A stretch of 64,000 nt of DNA from Allomuricauda sp. (GCA_017795045.1 CP051244.1:1351407-1415406), one strand, 5' to 3'; shown: positions 43,079 through 52,256, numbered from the stretch's first letter. The notes: generated from the letters alone by a model not told the origin. A program made the numbers and translations.

Positions 43079-44389
43079 TTGGATCCCGAGCCCCATTGTT
43101 TGGCGTTTTTCTTTACCACCTTTAATGGTATTTTCACCATAAAAGTTATCGTGCTTTTGTTTTTGTTGGGAGGGTCGGCCTTGATTTCTGCTGCCGAAGT
43201 GGCCCTTTTTGGTCTGTCCCAGACCGATTTGAACGAAATGCAGGAAAAAGACAGCTCCCGGGGCAAGATACTCGTGCAGTTGTTAGACAGGCCCAAGAAA
43301 CTGTTGGCCACGATCTTGATTGCCAACAATGCCATCAATATAGGGATTGTCCTTTTGTTCAGCTCCATTGGGGAGACCATTTTTGCAGGGATAGATGGCA
43401 CCCTTCGTTTTTTGTTGGAAGTAGTGGTGGCCACCTTTCTCATTTTGATGTTCGGGGAAATCTTACCCAAGATTTATGCTAACAGGAACCGGGTGCAGTT
43501 CTCCTATTTTATGGCAGTGCCCTTAAAGATATTGAGCACCTTGTTTACCCCATTGAGCGCACCAATGCGTTCCAGTACGTTGTACTTGGAGGATAAATTG
43601 GGCAAACAAAAATCCAATCTCAGCATAAACCATTTATCGCAGGCACTGGAACTGGCTTCGGAAGGGGATACCACCAAAGAGGAACAGAAAATATTGGAGG
43701 GGATTGTGACCTTTGGCAATACGGATACCAAGCAGGTGATGCGACCCCGAATCGATATTTTTGCCCTGAACGAGAAGATGAAATTTCCTGAGGTTCTCGA
43801 GGAAATCAAAAAGAATGGCTACTCCAGGGTGCCTGTATTTTCGGAAAACATGGACAATGTGTTGGGGGTCCTGTATGTAAAAGACCTGTTGCCTTACATA
43901 GATCGAAAAAGTTTCAGTTGGATGTCCCTGATTAGGGAACCCTATTTTGTTCCTGAGAACAAAAAGTTGGATGATCTTTTGTTGGAGTTTCAGGAAAAAA
44001 AGAACCATTTGGCCGTTGTGGTGGATGAGTATGGAGGTACCTCGGGAATTGTGACCTTGGAGGACATTATCGAGGAGATTGTTGGGGATATCAGTGATGA
44101 GTTTGATGACGAGGACCTTATTTTTTCAAAATTGGATGATCTCAACTACGTCTTTGATGGGAAAACGGCATTAAAGGATTTTTATCGGGTGACCAAGATT
44201 GATGATGAGGAAGAGTTCGAGGCCAAAAAAGGAGAGTCAGAGACCATTGCCGGGTTTGTTCTGGAAATTTCTGGAAGCTTTCCCAAACAAGGAGAGAAAG
44301 TACTCTTCAATAAGTATCAATTCATCGTGGAAAGTCTGGATAAAAAAAGATTGAAACGTATAAAAGTTACCTTGCCCCATGAAGTATAG
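43079..44389 (+). CDS. gldE: Gliding motility-associated CNNM/CorC-type membrane protein
   Basis: The 436-residue protein starts at TTG (MDPEPHCLAFFF), 24 bases after ssb. The order of domains is that of GldE and CNNM-type transporters: an N-terminal membrane domain with ALISAAEVALFGLSQTDLNEM and KKLLATILIANNAINIGIVLL, a pair of CBS domains (about 200-330: VMRPRIDIFALNEKMKFPEVLEEIKKNGYSRVPVFSENMDNVLGVLYVKDLLPYI), then a CorC_HlyC domain (VVDEYGGTSGIVTLEDIIEEIVGDISDEFDDED and AGFVLEISGSFPKQGEKV). In Flavobacterium johnsoniae gldE lies beside gldD, and the same order here with ssb supports the name. The 3' end overlaps gldD by 11 bases. Confidence 0.93.
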   Translation: MDPEPHCLAFFFTTFNGIFTIKVIVLLFLLGGSALISAAEVALFGLSQTDLNEMQEKDSSRGKILVQLLDRPKKLLATILIANNAINIGIVLLFSSIGETIFAGIDGTLRFLLEVVVATFLILMFGEILPKIYANRNRVQFSYFMAVPLKILSTLFTPLSAPMRSSTLYLEDKLGKQKSNLSINHLSQALELASEGDTTKEEQKILEGIVTFGNTDTKQVMRPRIDIFALNEKMKFPEVLEEIKKNGYSRVPVFSENMDNVLGVLYVKDLLPYIDRKSFSWMSLIREPYFVPENKKLDDLLLEFQEKKNHLAVVVDEYGGTSGIVTLEDIIEEIVGDISDEFDDEDLIFSKLDDLNYVFDGKTALKDFYRVTKIDDEEEFEAKKGESETIAGFVLEISGSFPKQGEKVLFNKYQFIVESLDKKRLKRIKVTLPHEV

Positions 44390-44936
44390 TCCTTTGGTTT
44401 GTTTTCTGATCGCAATAGTATTTGTGGGCTGCAAAGAAGATGTGTTGCCCAAGCCTAAAGCGATGCTGCGTTTGGAATACCCCAAAGCGGTGTACACCAA
44501 AGCGGGCACCGATTGTGTCTATACTTTTGACCAAAACACCCTTTCCTCCATAAAGGAAAACAAGGATTGTTCCCTAGAGTTGGACTATCCCATGATGAAG
44601 GGGTCCATTTTTTTAACCTATAAAAAGGTGAACGGAAATATCAGGGAATTACTCATCGATGCCCAAAAACTCACCTATGAACATGTAGTGAAAGCGGACA
44701 ATATTGCCCCTAAGGAATATGTGGATTCGGAAGCAAAGGTATACGGGATGTTCTACGAAGTGAGTGGTAATGCCGCTTCCCAATCCCAATTTTATGTGAC
44801 TGATAGCACCAATCACTTTGTAACGGGTTCATTGTACTTTTATGCCAAGCCCAATTACGACTCCATTTTACCGGCCGCCATGTATCTCCAAAACGATATC
44901 CGTAGGATTATGGAGAGCCTAAGATGGAAAGAATGA
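44379..44936 (+). CDS. gldD: Gliding motility lipoprotein GldD
   Basis: The 185-residue protein has a lipoprotein signal (LIAIVFVGC, Cys18) and the GldD core: YPKAVYTKAGTDCVYTFDQNT, CSLELDYPMMKGSIFLTYKKVNGNIRELLIDAQKLTYEHVVKAD, and NDIRRIMESLRWKE at the end. GldD is required for gliding and type IX secretion-dependent surface functions in Flavobacterium, but many non-gliding species also keep it. Its start lies inside the end of gldE, so the two genes are translationally coupled. It converges on the Met-rich lipoprotein gene. Confidence 0.93.
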   Translation: MKYSPLVCFLIAIVFVGCKEDVLPKPKAMLRLEYPKAVYTKAGTDCVYTFDQNTLSSIKENKDCSLELDYPMMKGSIFLTYKKVNGNIRELLIDAQKLTYEHVVKADNIAPKEYVDSEAKVYGMFYEVSGNAASQSQFYVTDSTNHFVTGSLYFYAKPNYDSILPAAMYLQNDIRRIMESLRWKE

Positions 44937-45362
44937 TCACTCTTGGGCCAAAATTGCTTGTGCCCTTTCTATACTGCCATTGATCTGCTCTTTGAGGGCT
45001 TCTACCTTTTCTTCTTCCTCATTGAGCCATAGTTGTTTCTGTTCGGTAAGCTCTTTTCCATTCAAGATTTCATCGGAATCAAATCGATCTCCAAAACCTC
45101 TCATCCAGTCCATCATGGCCATATTGGCCTCTTGAAGGTCTTTCATGGCTTTTTCATATTTCTGGCCTGCTTCCGTGGTGTCCACTTTTGCCTTGAGTTC
45201 ACCCACAAGCTTTCCCAAGGTTCCCATTTTGGGCATCACCTCGTCATGGATGGCCATGACCTGCTGCATTTGCGTTGGACCTTCAGGGGTCTTTTTTTCT
45301 TGTTTACAAGAGATTCCTGCGAACAAAATGGCACATATAATGATGGAAACTATTTTTCTCAT
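44937..45362 (-). CDS. Met-rich helical lipoprotein, function unknown
   Basis: The 141-residue protein has a lipoprotein signal (AILFAGISC, Cys19) followed by a mostly helical mature part with high Glu, Lys and Met: QMQQVMAIHDEVMPKMGTLGKLVGEL and KAMKDLQEANMAMMDWMRGFGDRFDSDEIL. Homologues in related genomes sometimes carry an uninformative viral A-type inclusion label. The Met and His residues could bind Cu(I), and the gene is divergent from the copper-receptor genes, so a role there is possible but not shown. Confidence 0.7.
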   Translation of the reverse strand: MRKIVSIIICAILFAGISCKQEKKTPEGPTQMQQVMAIHDEVMPKMGTLGKLVGELKAKVDTTEAGQKYEKAMKDLQEANMAMMDWMRGFGDRFDSDEILNGKELTEQKQLWLNEEEEKVEALKEQINGSIERAQAILAQE

Positions 45363-45389
45363 GGGCTTTCATTTATCCACAAAAATAAG

Positions 45390-45414
45390 CATATGGCAAA
45401 TACCATCATATGGT
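45390..45414. promoter_or_regulatory. Paired CATATGG motifs between the Met-rich lipoprotein and the copper-receptor operon
   Basis: CATATGG occurs at 45390-45396 and 45407-45413, 17 bases apart. The second copy sits in a small inverted repeat ACCAT CAT ATGGT (45402-45414). This is a candidate operator between divergent genes; no known regulator site was recognised. Confidence 0.3.
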
Positions 45415-45474
45415 TATGGTCCAAGAATAAATTAATAGATGATAATTCTCATAAAAATAGCGGGAACCGGATTT

Positions 45475-45482
45475 TATCTTTG
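45475..45482 (+). promoter_or_regulatory. -7 promoter box of the copper-receptor operon
   Basis: TATCTTTG matches TAnnTTTG; it lies 15 bases before the ATG at 45498. Confidence 0.5.
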
Positions 45483-45497
45483 TTTCTCAAATAAATT

Positions 45498-45890
45498 ATG
45501 TTGCTACAAATACGGTACATATTTGATTCAAAAGGAGTTTTTGTTTGCCTTTTTGTCTTTTTGATATTGATGGGCAACCTCCGTTTTTCGTCCATGTATG
45601 TGTATTACAGCTTGGATAGGGAAGATTTTATTGAGCGACTTTGCGAGAACAAGGATAGACCAGCGCTTAATTGCAATGGGAAATGTATGTTGGCCAAAAT
45701 GCTCCAAGCCCAAACCGATGATGAACAACCAATGCCTGTAATAGGTTGGGAGCAGGTTTTGGTCTATTTCATGGATTTACCAACATATGACATACAAATA
45801 GACAGCACAGAAAAAAGAAGCACATTTTTTTACAGTAATCCATACTCTTACTGCTTTAGTGAAATGCTCATTAAACCGCCTATGGTTTAG
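45498..45890 (+). CDS. Small membrane protein with a CNGKC motif, upstream of the copper receptor
   Basis: The 130-residue protein has one hydrophobic segment (about 11-32, GVFVCLFVFLILMGNLRFSSMYVYY) and then a soluble, probably periplasmic part with LCENKDRPALNCNGKCMLAKMLQ. The CxNGKC cysteine pair and the nearby methionines resemble a metal-binding or thiol site. A further Cys is in YSYCFSEMLIKPPMV. The next gene, the TonB-dependent copper receptor, starts 67 bases downstream on the same strand. I do not know a named family; a role in copper handling is inferred from context. Confidence 0.7.
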   Translation: MLLQIRYIFDSKGVFVCLFVFLILMGNLRFSSMYVYYSLDREDFIERLCENKDRPALNCNGKCMLAKMLQAQTDDEQPMPVIGWEQVLVYFMDLPTYDIQIDSTEKRSTFFYSNPYSYCFSEMLIKPPMV

Positions 45891-45957
45891 GATTTTACCA
45901 TAAAAACGGCAAGATACCCTTTGCCGTCCTTGTATAATCTTAAACATAAAAACAAAA

Positions 45958-48072
45958 ATGAGTAAAAGAGCAATGGCAAAACTTTGTGTTTTGCTTTTTG
46001 GGACCAGTGTGTCCTTAGCGCAGGTTTCAACCGTGCAAGATTCCCTGACCAGACAACCCATACAGTTGAATGAGGTTCTGGTAGAGGGAAAAAGTAAGTC
46101 CGACCCAGTTTTTTCAACCTTTACAAGTGAACCGGAGAAAAAAATTGTCCAATCCAAGAATGTGGCCGACCTTTTTAAGGATATCAATGGGTTTGCCTTG
46201 ATCAAAAGAGGAAATTATGCCATAGACCCTTCCTTCAGGGCTTCACAATATGAGCAACTCAATGTTCAGTTCAATGGCGGAACCAAGGTGATGCATGCAT
46301 GTCCCAATAGAATGGACCCCATTACCACCCACGTAATTCCTGAAGAGATAGAACGCGTGGAAGTAGTCAAAGGACCCTATACGTTTAGGTATGGCCCCAC
46401 TTTTGGTGGCATTGTAAACCTCGTGACCCAAGAGGTGGAAAAACAAGAGAAAGGATATCATGGCAAAGTAAACTTTGGAGGTGAGAACAATGGCAATGCC
46501 ATTACCAGTTTTGCCAATGTGAAGTATGTTGGTGAACAATTTGATGCCAATTTCAATTTTGGGTTCCGGGACTTTGGCAATTACGAAGATGGGGACGGTA
46601 ATGAAGTGCCATCGTCCTTTAAAAGCACCGATTATGGTGTTCAGGTGGGGTATAACCCCACGGAAAACCAACGGATACAGTTGGGGTTTCGCCAATCGTT
46701 TGGAAGGGATGTACTGCACGCCGGATTGCCCATGGATACCGAGATAGACGATAGCAACGTGCTTTCTGTGGATTATAAATTGGACAATATTTCCGACGGA
46801 TTAAAAACGTTGAATGCAAAAGTGTACCGTTCCAAAGTGGATCATGTCATGACCAATGGGCTAAGACCATCGTTTATGATGATGGAAGCCGTATCGGAAG
46901 TTGACGCAACAACCTTGGGAGGTAGGATTGAATTGGAATGGAGACCCGTTGAAAATTTTAAACTATATACTGGGGTAGATGCATTTTCCGTAGGAAGAAC
47001 CGGTAACAGAACCCGCTTGGTAAAACGGAATATGATGACCGGGGAGCTACTGCCAATGCCCATGACCCTTGTTGATGAAGTGTGGCAAGATTCCCAAATA
47101 GATGACTATGGGGCATTTTTGGAGGGAAAATATCCGCTGTCTGAAAAGTTTTTGTTGAATATAGGAGCTAGGTATGATATGGTGCGTTCCAAAATAGATG
47201 CGCCAGCAGATGATTTTGTTGCGGAATATCCCAATTTGGGAAGCCGTACGGAGCATAATGTAAGTACTACCGCTTCCGTGAAATATATGGCAACCTCCAA
47301 TCTTTTGTTTGAATTGGCCTATGGTAGAGGGGTGCGTTCCGCGAATATGATAGAAAGGTTCATCAATCATTTTACGGTAGGTCAGGACCCCTACGAGTAT
47401 GTGGGCAATCCCTATTTGGATGCCGAGGTGAACAATCAGTTTGAACTTGGAGTGAAGGCAAAGACCAATTTTGAGGGTTTTGCTTTCAATCGTTTGGATT
47501 ATGGGGCATCCATCTATTATTCCATCTACGACAATTATATTGTTGCCGTGATAGACCCTACATTGGACAAGAAATACATGCCCATACAAGAACCAACCGA
47601 AGTGAAAAGGTTTACTAATTTGGATAAGGCGTACAAAACAGGATTTGAGATTTTCGGGGAATTAGCCTTTTTAAATGACTTTGCATTTAAAACGGAATTG
47701 TCCTATGTGTACACCAAAAACCAGGATTTGGACGAATCCCTTCCACTGACACCACCTTTGGTGACTCGTATGAACCTTAGTTTTGAAAAAGAAAAAATAT
47801 GGGCCAGGGCTACCTATACCTTAACTTCCAAGCAAACGGACATTGCCGCCTCTTTCGGGGAAAGGACAACGGATGGTTATGGTGTTGTGGATTTAAGTTT
47901 TGGAGTGAAACCTTTTGAACATCTCACTCTTGGCGTGGCGGCCTCCAATATTTTTGATCAGACCTATAACAACCACTTGAACTTTTCCTTTGTGAACCAA
48001 GCGGATTATGGTAGGGTGCCCATTAATGACCCGGGGAGAAACCTATCTGCCTTTGTTCAATACAGTTTTTAG
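45958..48072 (+). CDS. TonB-dependent receptor, probable copper uptake (OprC/NosA-like)
   Basis: The 704-residue protein has a signal peptide (to about 21, SLAQ), a plug (about 55-165) and a barrel ending in LSAFVQYSF. The plug contains HACPNRMDPITTHVIPEEIERVEVVKGPYTFRYGP; Cys115 and Met119 form the CxxxM ligand pair of Pseudomonas OprC. The barrel has VDHVMTNGLRPSF with His296 and Met298, the HxM pair. These four residues bind Cu in OprC. The copper receptors of this family (TonB-copper) carry the same CPNRMDP signature. It is the second gene of a short operon with the CNGKC protein. A terminator follows. Confidence 0.88.
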   Translation: MSKRAMAKLCVLLFGTSVSLAQVSTVQDSLTRQPIQLNEVLVEGKSKSDPVFSTFTSEPEKKIVQSKNVADLFKDINGFALIKRGNYAIDPSFRASQYEQLNVQFNGGTKVMHACPNRMDPITTHVIPEEIERVEVVKGPYTFRYGPTFGGIVNLVTQEVEKQEKGYHGKVNFGGENNGNAITSFANVKYVGEQFDANFNFGFRDFGNYEDGDGNEVPSSFKSTDYGVQVGYNPTENQRIQLGFRQSFGRDVLHAGLPMDTEIDDSNVLSVDYKLDNISDGLKTLNAKVYRSKVDHVMTNGLRPSFMMMEAVSEVDATTLGGRIELEWRPVENFKLYTGVDAFSVGRTGNRTRLVKRNMMTGELLPMPMTLVDEVWQDSQIDDYGAFLEGKYPLSEKFLLNIGARYDMVRSKIDAPADDFVAEYPNLGSRTEHNVSTTASVKYMATSNLLFELAYGRGVRSANMIERFINHFTVGQDPYEYVGNPYLDAEVNNQFELGVKAKTNFEGFAFNRLDYGASIYYSIYDNYIVAVIDPTLDKKYMPIQEPTEVKRFTNLDKAYKTGFEIFGELAFLNDFAFKTELSYVYTKNQDLDESLPLTPPLVTRMNLSFEKEKIWARATYTLTSKQTDIAASFGERTTDGYGVVDLSFGVKPFEHLTLGVAASNIFDQTYNNHLNFSFVNQADYGRVPINDPGRNLSAFVQYSF

Positions 48073-48082
48073 AGCGTAAAAT

Positions 48083-48111
48083 AAAAAAGGCGCCTATAAG
48101 GCGCCTTTTTT
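48083..48111. terminator. Bidirectional terminator between the copper receptor and M16 genes
   Basis: AAAAAAGGCGCC / GGCGCCTTTTTT with a short loop; A and T tracts flank the stem on both sides. Confidence 0.9.
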
Positions 48112-48129
48112 ATTGATAGTTCGTCAGGA

Positions 48130-50202
48130 TTACTTAAAGTCAGAGGGTGTCACGCCTTCATTCACTTTGATTTCCTTGACCATGAACTCAAAATTCTGGG
48201 GACCCATTTCTTGGGTCAGTTTAAATGGAAACTTGATTCCGGATACTTCTTGGTAATTGTCGTATCCCACAGTGTTCTGCATTTCTTGGCCCTGAACCTC
48301 CTCTAAGGTCACTTCTTGGAGCTTAAGTCCGGTTTCCACATCATAGAAGGCCGATTTCTTATCGGTAATCTTTAATCGGTATGTTTTCCTATCACCTACA
48401 CGTTCTATCCCTTCCAAATCAATGTTGCCGGCAGCCAGATAGTTCAGTTCAGGAAAGGCAGCGGATTCTTCCTTGATTTTTTCCAATTCATCCGGTGATA
48501 GATCTTTTCGTTGTCCTTGTACCACCATATACCCTTTGTCGCCATCCAAAACCTGTTTTTGCATGGAATTGCCCATTACCTTTACGTCTTGCATGAACTG
48601 GTCCTTGGAGGTTTTTTTCATTTCCAGTTCCAAAGTCATGCCTTGCATTACGGCTTCGGCTACCATGGCATAGGATTCCACGCCCTCCAATTTGGTCTTT
48701 CCCCCAATAGCTTCAATATATTTCTCCAAAACGGTTTCAGCAGTGACCCCTTCCGGTACAGCTTCGTTATAATTGGGTTTTTCTACTTTGTTGGCATACT
48801 TATCATAGTAGAGCACGGGAACTTTTTTGCCCTTAAAGGAGACCTTTTCCAAGTTTTCCAGAACATCACTTCCTTTTCCGGTGACCACAACCCTGGCATT
48901 GGAGGTGGAAAAGTGTTTCTTGGCCGCATTTTGTATATCAGCAATGGAAACCGCTTCAATGCGCTCCAGATAGGTTTTATAAAAATCCGAAGGAAGATCT
49001 TCGGTTTCAATGTTCAAGGCGTAGTTGGCAATGGTTGCCGGATTTTCCAGCGCCATCACGAAACTTCCAGCATAGAGGGCCTTGGTGTTGGTCAATTCCT
49101 CTTGGGTGACCGGCTCCTGGATCATTTTATCGATTTCTTCCAAAATCTGTACTACGGAACTATCGGTCACGGCGTTGCGGACTTGGGCATACGCATCAAA
49201 ACGCATGGGGCTGTATTTATTGTCTCTAATACCAGAGTACGATCCGTAAGTGTATCCTTTGTCTTCCCGTAAATTTTGGTAGAGTCTGGCCTGCGACCCT
49301 CCACCTAGGATTCTATTGGCCAAAAGCGAGGCCAAATAATCAGCATCCTTCATTTTCAAGTGGGTGATGTTTTCCACGGCCACCTCGGATTGAACAGCAT
49401 TGGAAGCATCTACAAAATTGATTTGCGTGTATTGGGCATCGGTAGGCTCCGTATAGCTAAAGGATGGTGGAACCGCCTTGGACCATGGGGTAAAATACTG
49501 GGTGACCAGTTCCTTTACATTGTCAAACTCAATATCACCAATGACCACCAAATAGGCATTGGCAGGTACAAAATAATTGCGGTAAAACTGTTCTACATCG
49601 ACCAAGGATACATTATTGACCGTCTCCTCGCTGGTGATTTCACCAAAAGGATGGTTTTTGCCATAGGCAAGGGCCAATTGTACCTGATTGGCTATCGCGG
49701 AAACATCTTTTTCCTGGGATTTGAGTCCGGTTAGGATACGGTCTTTTTCCTTGTCAAATTCCTCCTGCGTAAAGTTGGGATTCAGTGATGCATCGGCCAT
49801 AAGCTCCAGTATTCTTGGGAAATATTTGGAAAGGCAGCTCGCAGAGGCACTTTGACTACCCACGCTGATGGAGGCCCCCAAGAAATCCACTTCTTCATAG
49901 AAATCGTCCTTGGAAATGGTTTTGGACCCTTTTCCCATTAGGCTTGAAGTGAGATCGGAAACCCCGGCCTTGTCTCCTTGCAAAATAGGTGGATTGTCTA
50001 TGGTCAAATGGATGGATACTCGCGGTAGTTTATGGTTTTCCACCACCATAACCTTAAGTCCGTTCATGAGCTCAAACCGGGCAGGTTCCTGCAAATTTAT
50101 TTCGGGAGCAGGTCCTCTTTGGGGCTGTTTGGTACGATCTATCTGTGCGTGGGATACTGCCATAAAGAGCGACAGTACCGTCAATACGATATACTTTTTC
50201 AT
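48130..50202 (-). CDS. M16 family peptidase-like protein, inactive partner, with C-terminal LolA-like domain
   Basis: I chose ATG 50202 (MKKYIVLTVLSLFMAVSHAQ, 690 residues), one base after the stop of the M16 peptidase gene upstream. A signal peptide precedes an M16 domain pair (about 30-460). The zinc motif HxxEH is missing: in its place is GVSDLTSSLMGKGSK, so this is the non-catalytic member. After about 480 an extra domain follows (KYIEAIGGKTKLEGVESYAMVAEAVMQGM, LEGIERVGDRKTYRLKITDKKSAFYDVETGLKLQE), resembling the beta-rich LolA-like fold. The two M16 proteins probably form a periplasmic heterodimer. Confidence 0.88.
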   Translation of the reverse strand: MKKYIVLTVLSLFMAVSHAQIDRTKQPQRGPAPEINLQEPARFELMNGLKVMVVENHKLPRVSIHLTIDNPPILQGDKAGVSDLTSSLMGKGSKTISKDDFYEEVDFLGASISVGSQSASASCLSKYFPRILELMADASLNPNFTQEEFDKEKDRILTGLKSQEKDVSAIANQVQLALAYGKNHPFGEITSEETVNNVSLVDVEQFYRNYFVPANAYLVVIGDIEFDNVKELVTQYFTPWSKAVPPSFSYTEPTDAQYTQINFVDASNAVQSEVAVENITHLKMKDADYLASLLANRILGGGSQARLYQNLREDKGYTYGSYSGIRDNKYSPMRFDAYAQVRNAVTDSSVVQILEEIDKMIQEPVTQEELTNTKALYAGSFVMALENPATIANYALNIETEDLPSDFYKTYLERIEAVSIADIQNAAKKHFSTSNARVVVTGKGSDVLENLEKVSFKGKKVPVLYYDKYANKVEKPNYNEAVPEGVTAETVLEKYIEAIGGKTKLEGVESYAMVAEAVMQGMTLELEMKKTSKDQFMQDVKVMGNSMQKQVLDGDKGYMVVQGQRKDLSPDELEKIKEESAAFPELNYLAAGNIDLEGIERVGDRKTYRLKITDKKSAFYDVETGLKLQEVTLEEVQGQEMQNTVGYDNYQEVSGIKFPFKLTQEMGPQNFEFMVKEIKVNEGVTPSDFK

Positions 50203-50203
50203 C

Positions 50204-51526
50204 TTAATTGGCGTCTTTTTGTTCTGGTAAATATTCAAGTTCCACCCGTTGGTTCACTTTCAGGTACTTTTTGGCAGCTTCCCTGATTTCTTCCCGGGTA
50301 ATGGATCGGTAAATGTCAATTTCAGTGTTGATGAGGTTGGTGTTGTCTCGCAACATGTAATTTTCTGCCAAGGAATTGGCGATTCCTTCAACACTACTAT
50401 TGGCGCTCACAAAATTGTTCTCGAACTTGTTCTGGAGTTTCTGATAGTCTTTTTCGGAAATCAAATCCGTTTGGATTTTCAAGATTTCGGCATCAATCCC
50501 ATCCTTGATATCCTGTATGGTGTTGTCCCCAACGGGCAGTCCGCCAACCAAGTAGGCACCATAATCTTCGGCATCAATGGGGAAGGAAAAAATCTGAAGG
50601 GCCTTTTTCTCCTCATCCACCAACTTTTTGTAGAGCTTGGAGCTCTCCCCGTCACTGAGGTAGGTAGATATCATGTTGATGACATACGCATCCCTTTTGG
50701 CCTGTCCCGGGGTTCTGTAGGCCAAGAATATGGCCGGAATTTGGATGTTAGGGTCGTGATAGGTAGCCTGAATGGTAGTTGTGATAGGAGTGTCCTCTAT
50801 GTGCTTCCGCTGAATTTCAGCCCCTTTTGGGATAGGCCCAAAATAATCGGAGACCATTTTTTTGGTCTTGTTGATGTCGATATCACCGGCAATGACCAAT
50901 ACGGCATTGTTGGGTACATAAAAGGTCTTGTTGAAGTTTTTAAAATCATCCAAGGTGGCACTCGCCAAGTGATCCAAGGAACCGATAACGCCCCAACGAT
51001 AAGGGTGTTCCACATATAGATTTTTGAGCATCTGCTCAAAAAACGCCCCATAAGGGGAGTTGTCCACGCGGAGGCGCCGTTCTTCCTGGACCACTTCCTT
51101 TTGGGTATCCACACCCACTTGTCCTATGATAGGGTGCATCATTCGTTCAGATTCCAACCACAATCCAACTTCCAAACTGTTGGAGGGGAAGGTCTCATAG
51201 TAGTAGGTACGGTCCAAGAAGGTGTTGGCATTTCCGCGACCACCATTGCTGGTCACGATCTTGTCCCATTCGCCTTTGGGAATGTTCTGGGTCCCTTCAA
51301 ACAAAAGATGCTCAAAAAAATGGGCAAATCCTGTTTTTTGTGGGTCCTCATCCTTTGAGCCCACGTGGTACATGACCGATGTGGTCACCACGGGTGCAGT
51401 GTTGTCCTGGTGTAGGACCACATGCAATCCGTTGTTAAGATCATACTCTTCAAAAGCTACCTCCTGTGCTGAAATGAAGTGGCCGCTAGAGAGTATGAAA
51501 AGTGCTGAGAGCAGAAATCTTTCCAT
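50204..51526 (-). CDS. M16 family metallopeptidase (pitrilysin-type), active subunit
   Basis: The 440-residue exported protein (signal peptide to about 20, HFISAQ) has the inverted zinc motif HFFEH at 69-73 (TGFAHFFEHLLFEGTQN) and the third ligand in the downstream EVVQEERRLRVDNSPYG block. The second M16 domain has the expected PNNAVLVIAGDID and FLAYRTPGQAKRDAY segments. It is followed after one base by the inactive M16 partner gene. The substrate is not known. Confidence 0.93.
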   Translation of the reverse strand: MERFLLSALFILSSGHFISAQEVAFEEYDLNNGLHVVLHQDNTAPVVTTSVMYHVGSKDEDPQKTGFAHFFEHLLFEGTQNIPKGEWDKIVTSNGGRGNANTFLDRTYYYETFPSNSLEVGLWLESERMMHPIIGQVGVDTQKEVVQEERRLRVDNSPYGAFFEQMLKNLYVEHPYRWGVIGSLDHLASATLDDFKNFNKTFYVPNNAVLVIAGDIDINKTKKMVSDYFGPIPKGAEIQRKHIEDTPITTTIQATYHDPNIQIPAIFLAYRTPGQAKRDAYVINMISTYLSDGESSKLYKKLVDEEKKALQIFSFPIDAEDYGAYLVGGLPVGDNTIQDIKDGIDAEILKIQTDLISEKDYQKLQNKFENNFVSANSSVEGIANSLAENYMLRDNTNLINTEIDIYRSITREEIREAAKKYLKVNQRVELEYLPEQKDAN

Positions 51527-51705
51527 AATGTTCTATTTTATGTTGATGTAATCGATGAGGTTGGTATGGATTTTTTGATTGATGTTACGCTAAATATAGG
51601 ATAAAATTTGAAAGTCAGATAAATATGACACAAGTCTTTGGGGATAACTGTGGCATATGTCGTAAACATTCAGTAAATTAAACATCATTTCAAAACTAAA
51701 ATGAG

Positions 51706-52152
51706 ATGAAAAATTTAACCCTTCCTATCCGTTTTGGGATTGTCACCAGTGCCATCCTCATTGCTTATTTTTTGATCTTGTCCCTTATGGGAAAACATAC
51801 CAATGTTTTTTATAGCCTTTTCAATGGCATCATTACGGGATTTGGCATTTATGAGACCATCAAGTATACCCGGATAAGGCAGGGCAAGGGTTTTAGCTAT
51901 GGGAGTGGTTTCACGGCGGGCATAACCACGGGGTTTGTCGCATCGCTCCTATTTACCATTTTCTTTGCGTTCTACGCGACTGAACTCAACAGTCATTTTT
52001 TAGATGAACTTTCCAAGGTCTGGGCCAAGGATTATAAAAATTTCCAAGGAATTGTTTTCTTCACTGTGGCCGTTATGGGTTTTGCCACCACCTTGGTTTT
52101 GACGCTATCTTTCATGCAACTCTTCAAATCTTCCAACAATCCCAAAAAATAA
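51706..52152 (+). CDS. DUF4199 family membrane protein
   Basis: The 148-residue protein has four membrane helices (about 8-28, 36-56, 74-95 and 118-140). The pattern YSLFNGIITGFGIYETIKYTRIRQGKGFSYGSGFTAGITTGFVASLLFTIFFAFY and YKNFQGIVFFTVAVMGFATTLVLTLSFMQLFK is that of DUF4199 proteins of Bacteroidetes, whose function is unknown. It lies between the M16 gene promoter region and the rplU promoter and has no clear partner. Confidence 0.8.
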   Translation: MKNLTLPIRFGIVTSAILIAYFLILSLMGKHTNVFYSLFNGIITGFGIYETIKYTRIRQGKGFSYGSGFTAGITTGFVASLLFTIFFAFYATELNSHFLDELSKVWAKDYKNFQGIVFFTVAVMGFATTLVLTLSFMQLFKSSNNPKK

Positions 52153-52176
52153 TAGGGGAAAAGCTTGGGATTATAC

Positions 52177-52206
52177 TTGTGGATTAAGGATTTAGCAGTA
52201 TATTTG
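52177..52206 (+). promoter_or_regulatory. Promoter of rplU-rpmA with both -33 and -7 elements
   Basis: TTG at 52177-52179, 19 bases, then TATATTTG at 52199-52206 followed by CA. This is the clearest full match to the flavobacterial consensus in the window. Transcription should start near 52213. Confidence 0.7.
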
Positions 52207-52256
52207 CACCCGCTAATTTGACAAAGCGAACCTAAATTAATTTTAATTAACGCATT

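Noticed and set aside
43079-44936. Proof of gliding motility from gldE-gldD
   Set aside because: The pair is conserved also in non-gliding Bacteroidetes with type IX secretion, so motility is not claimed.
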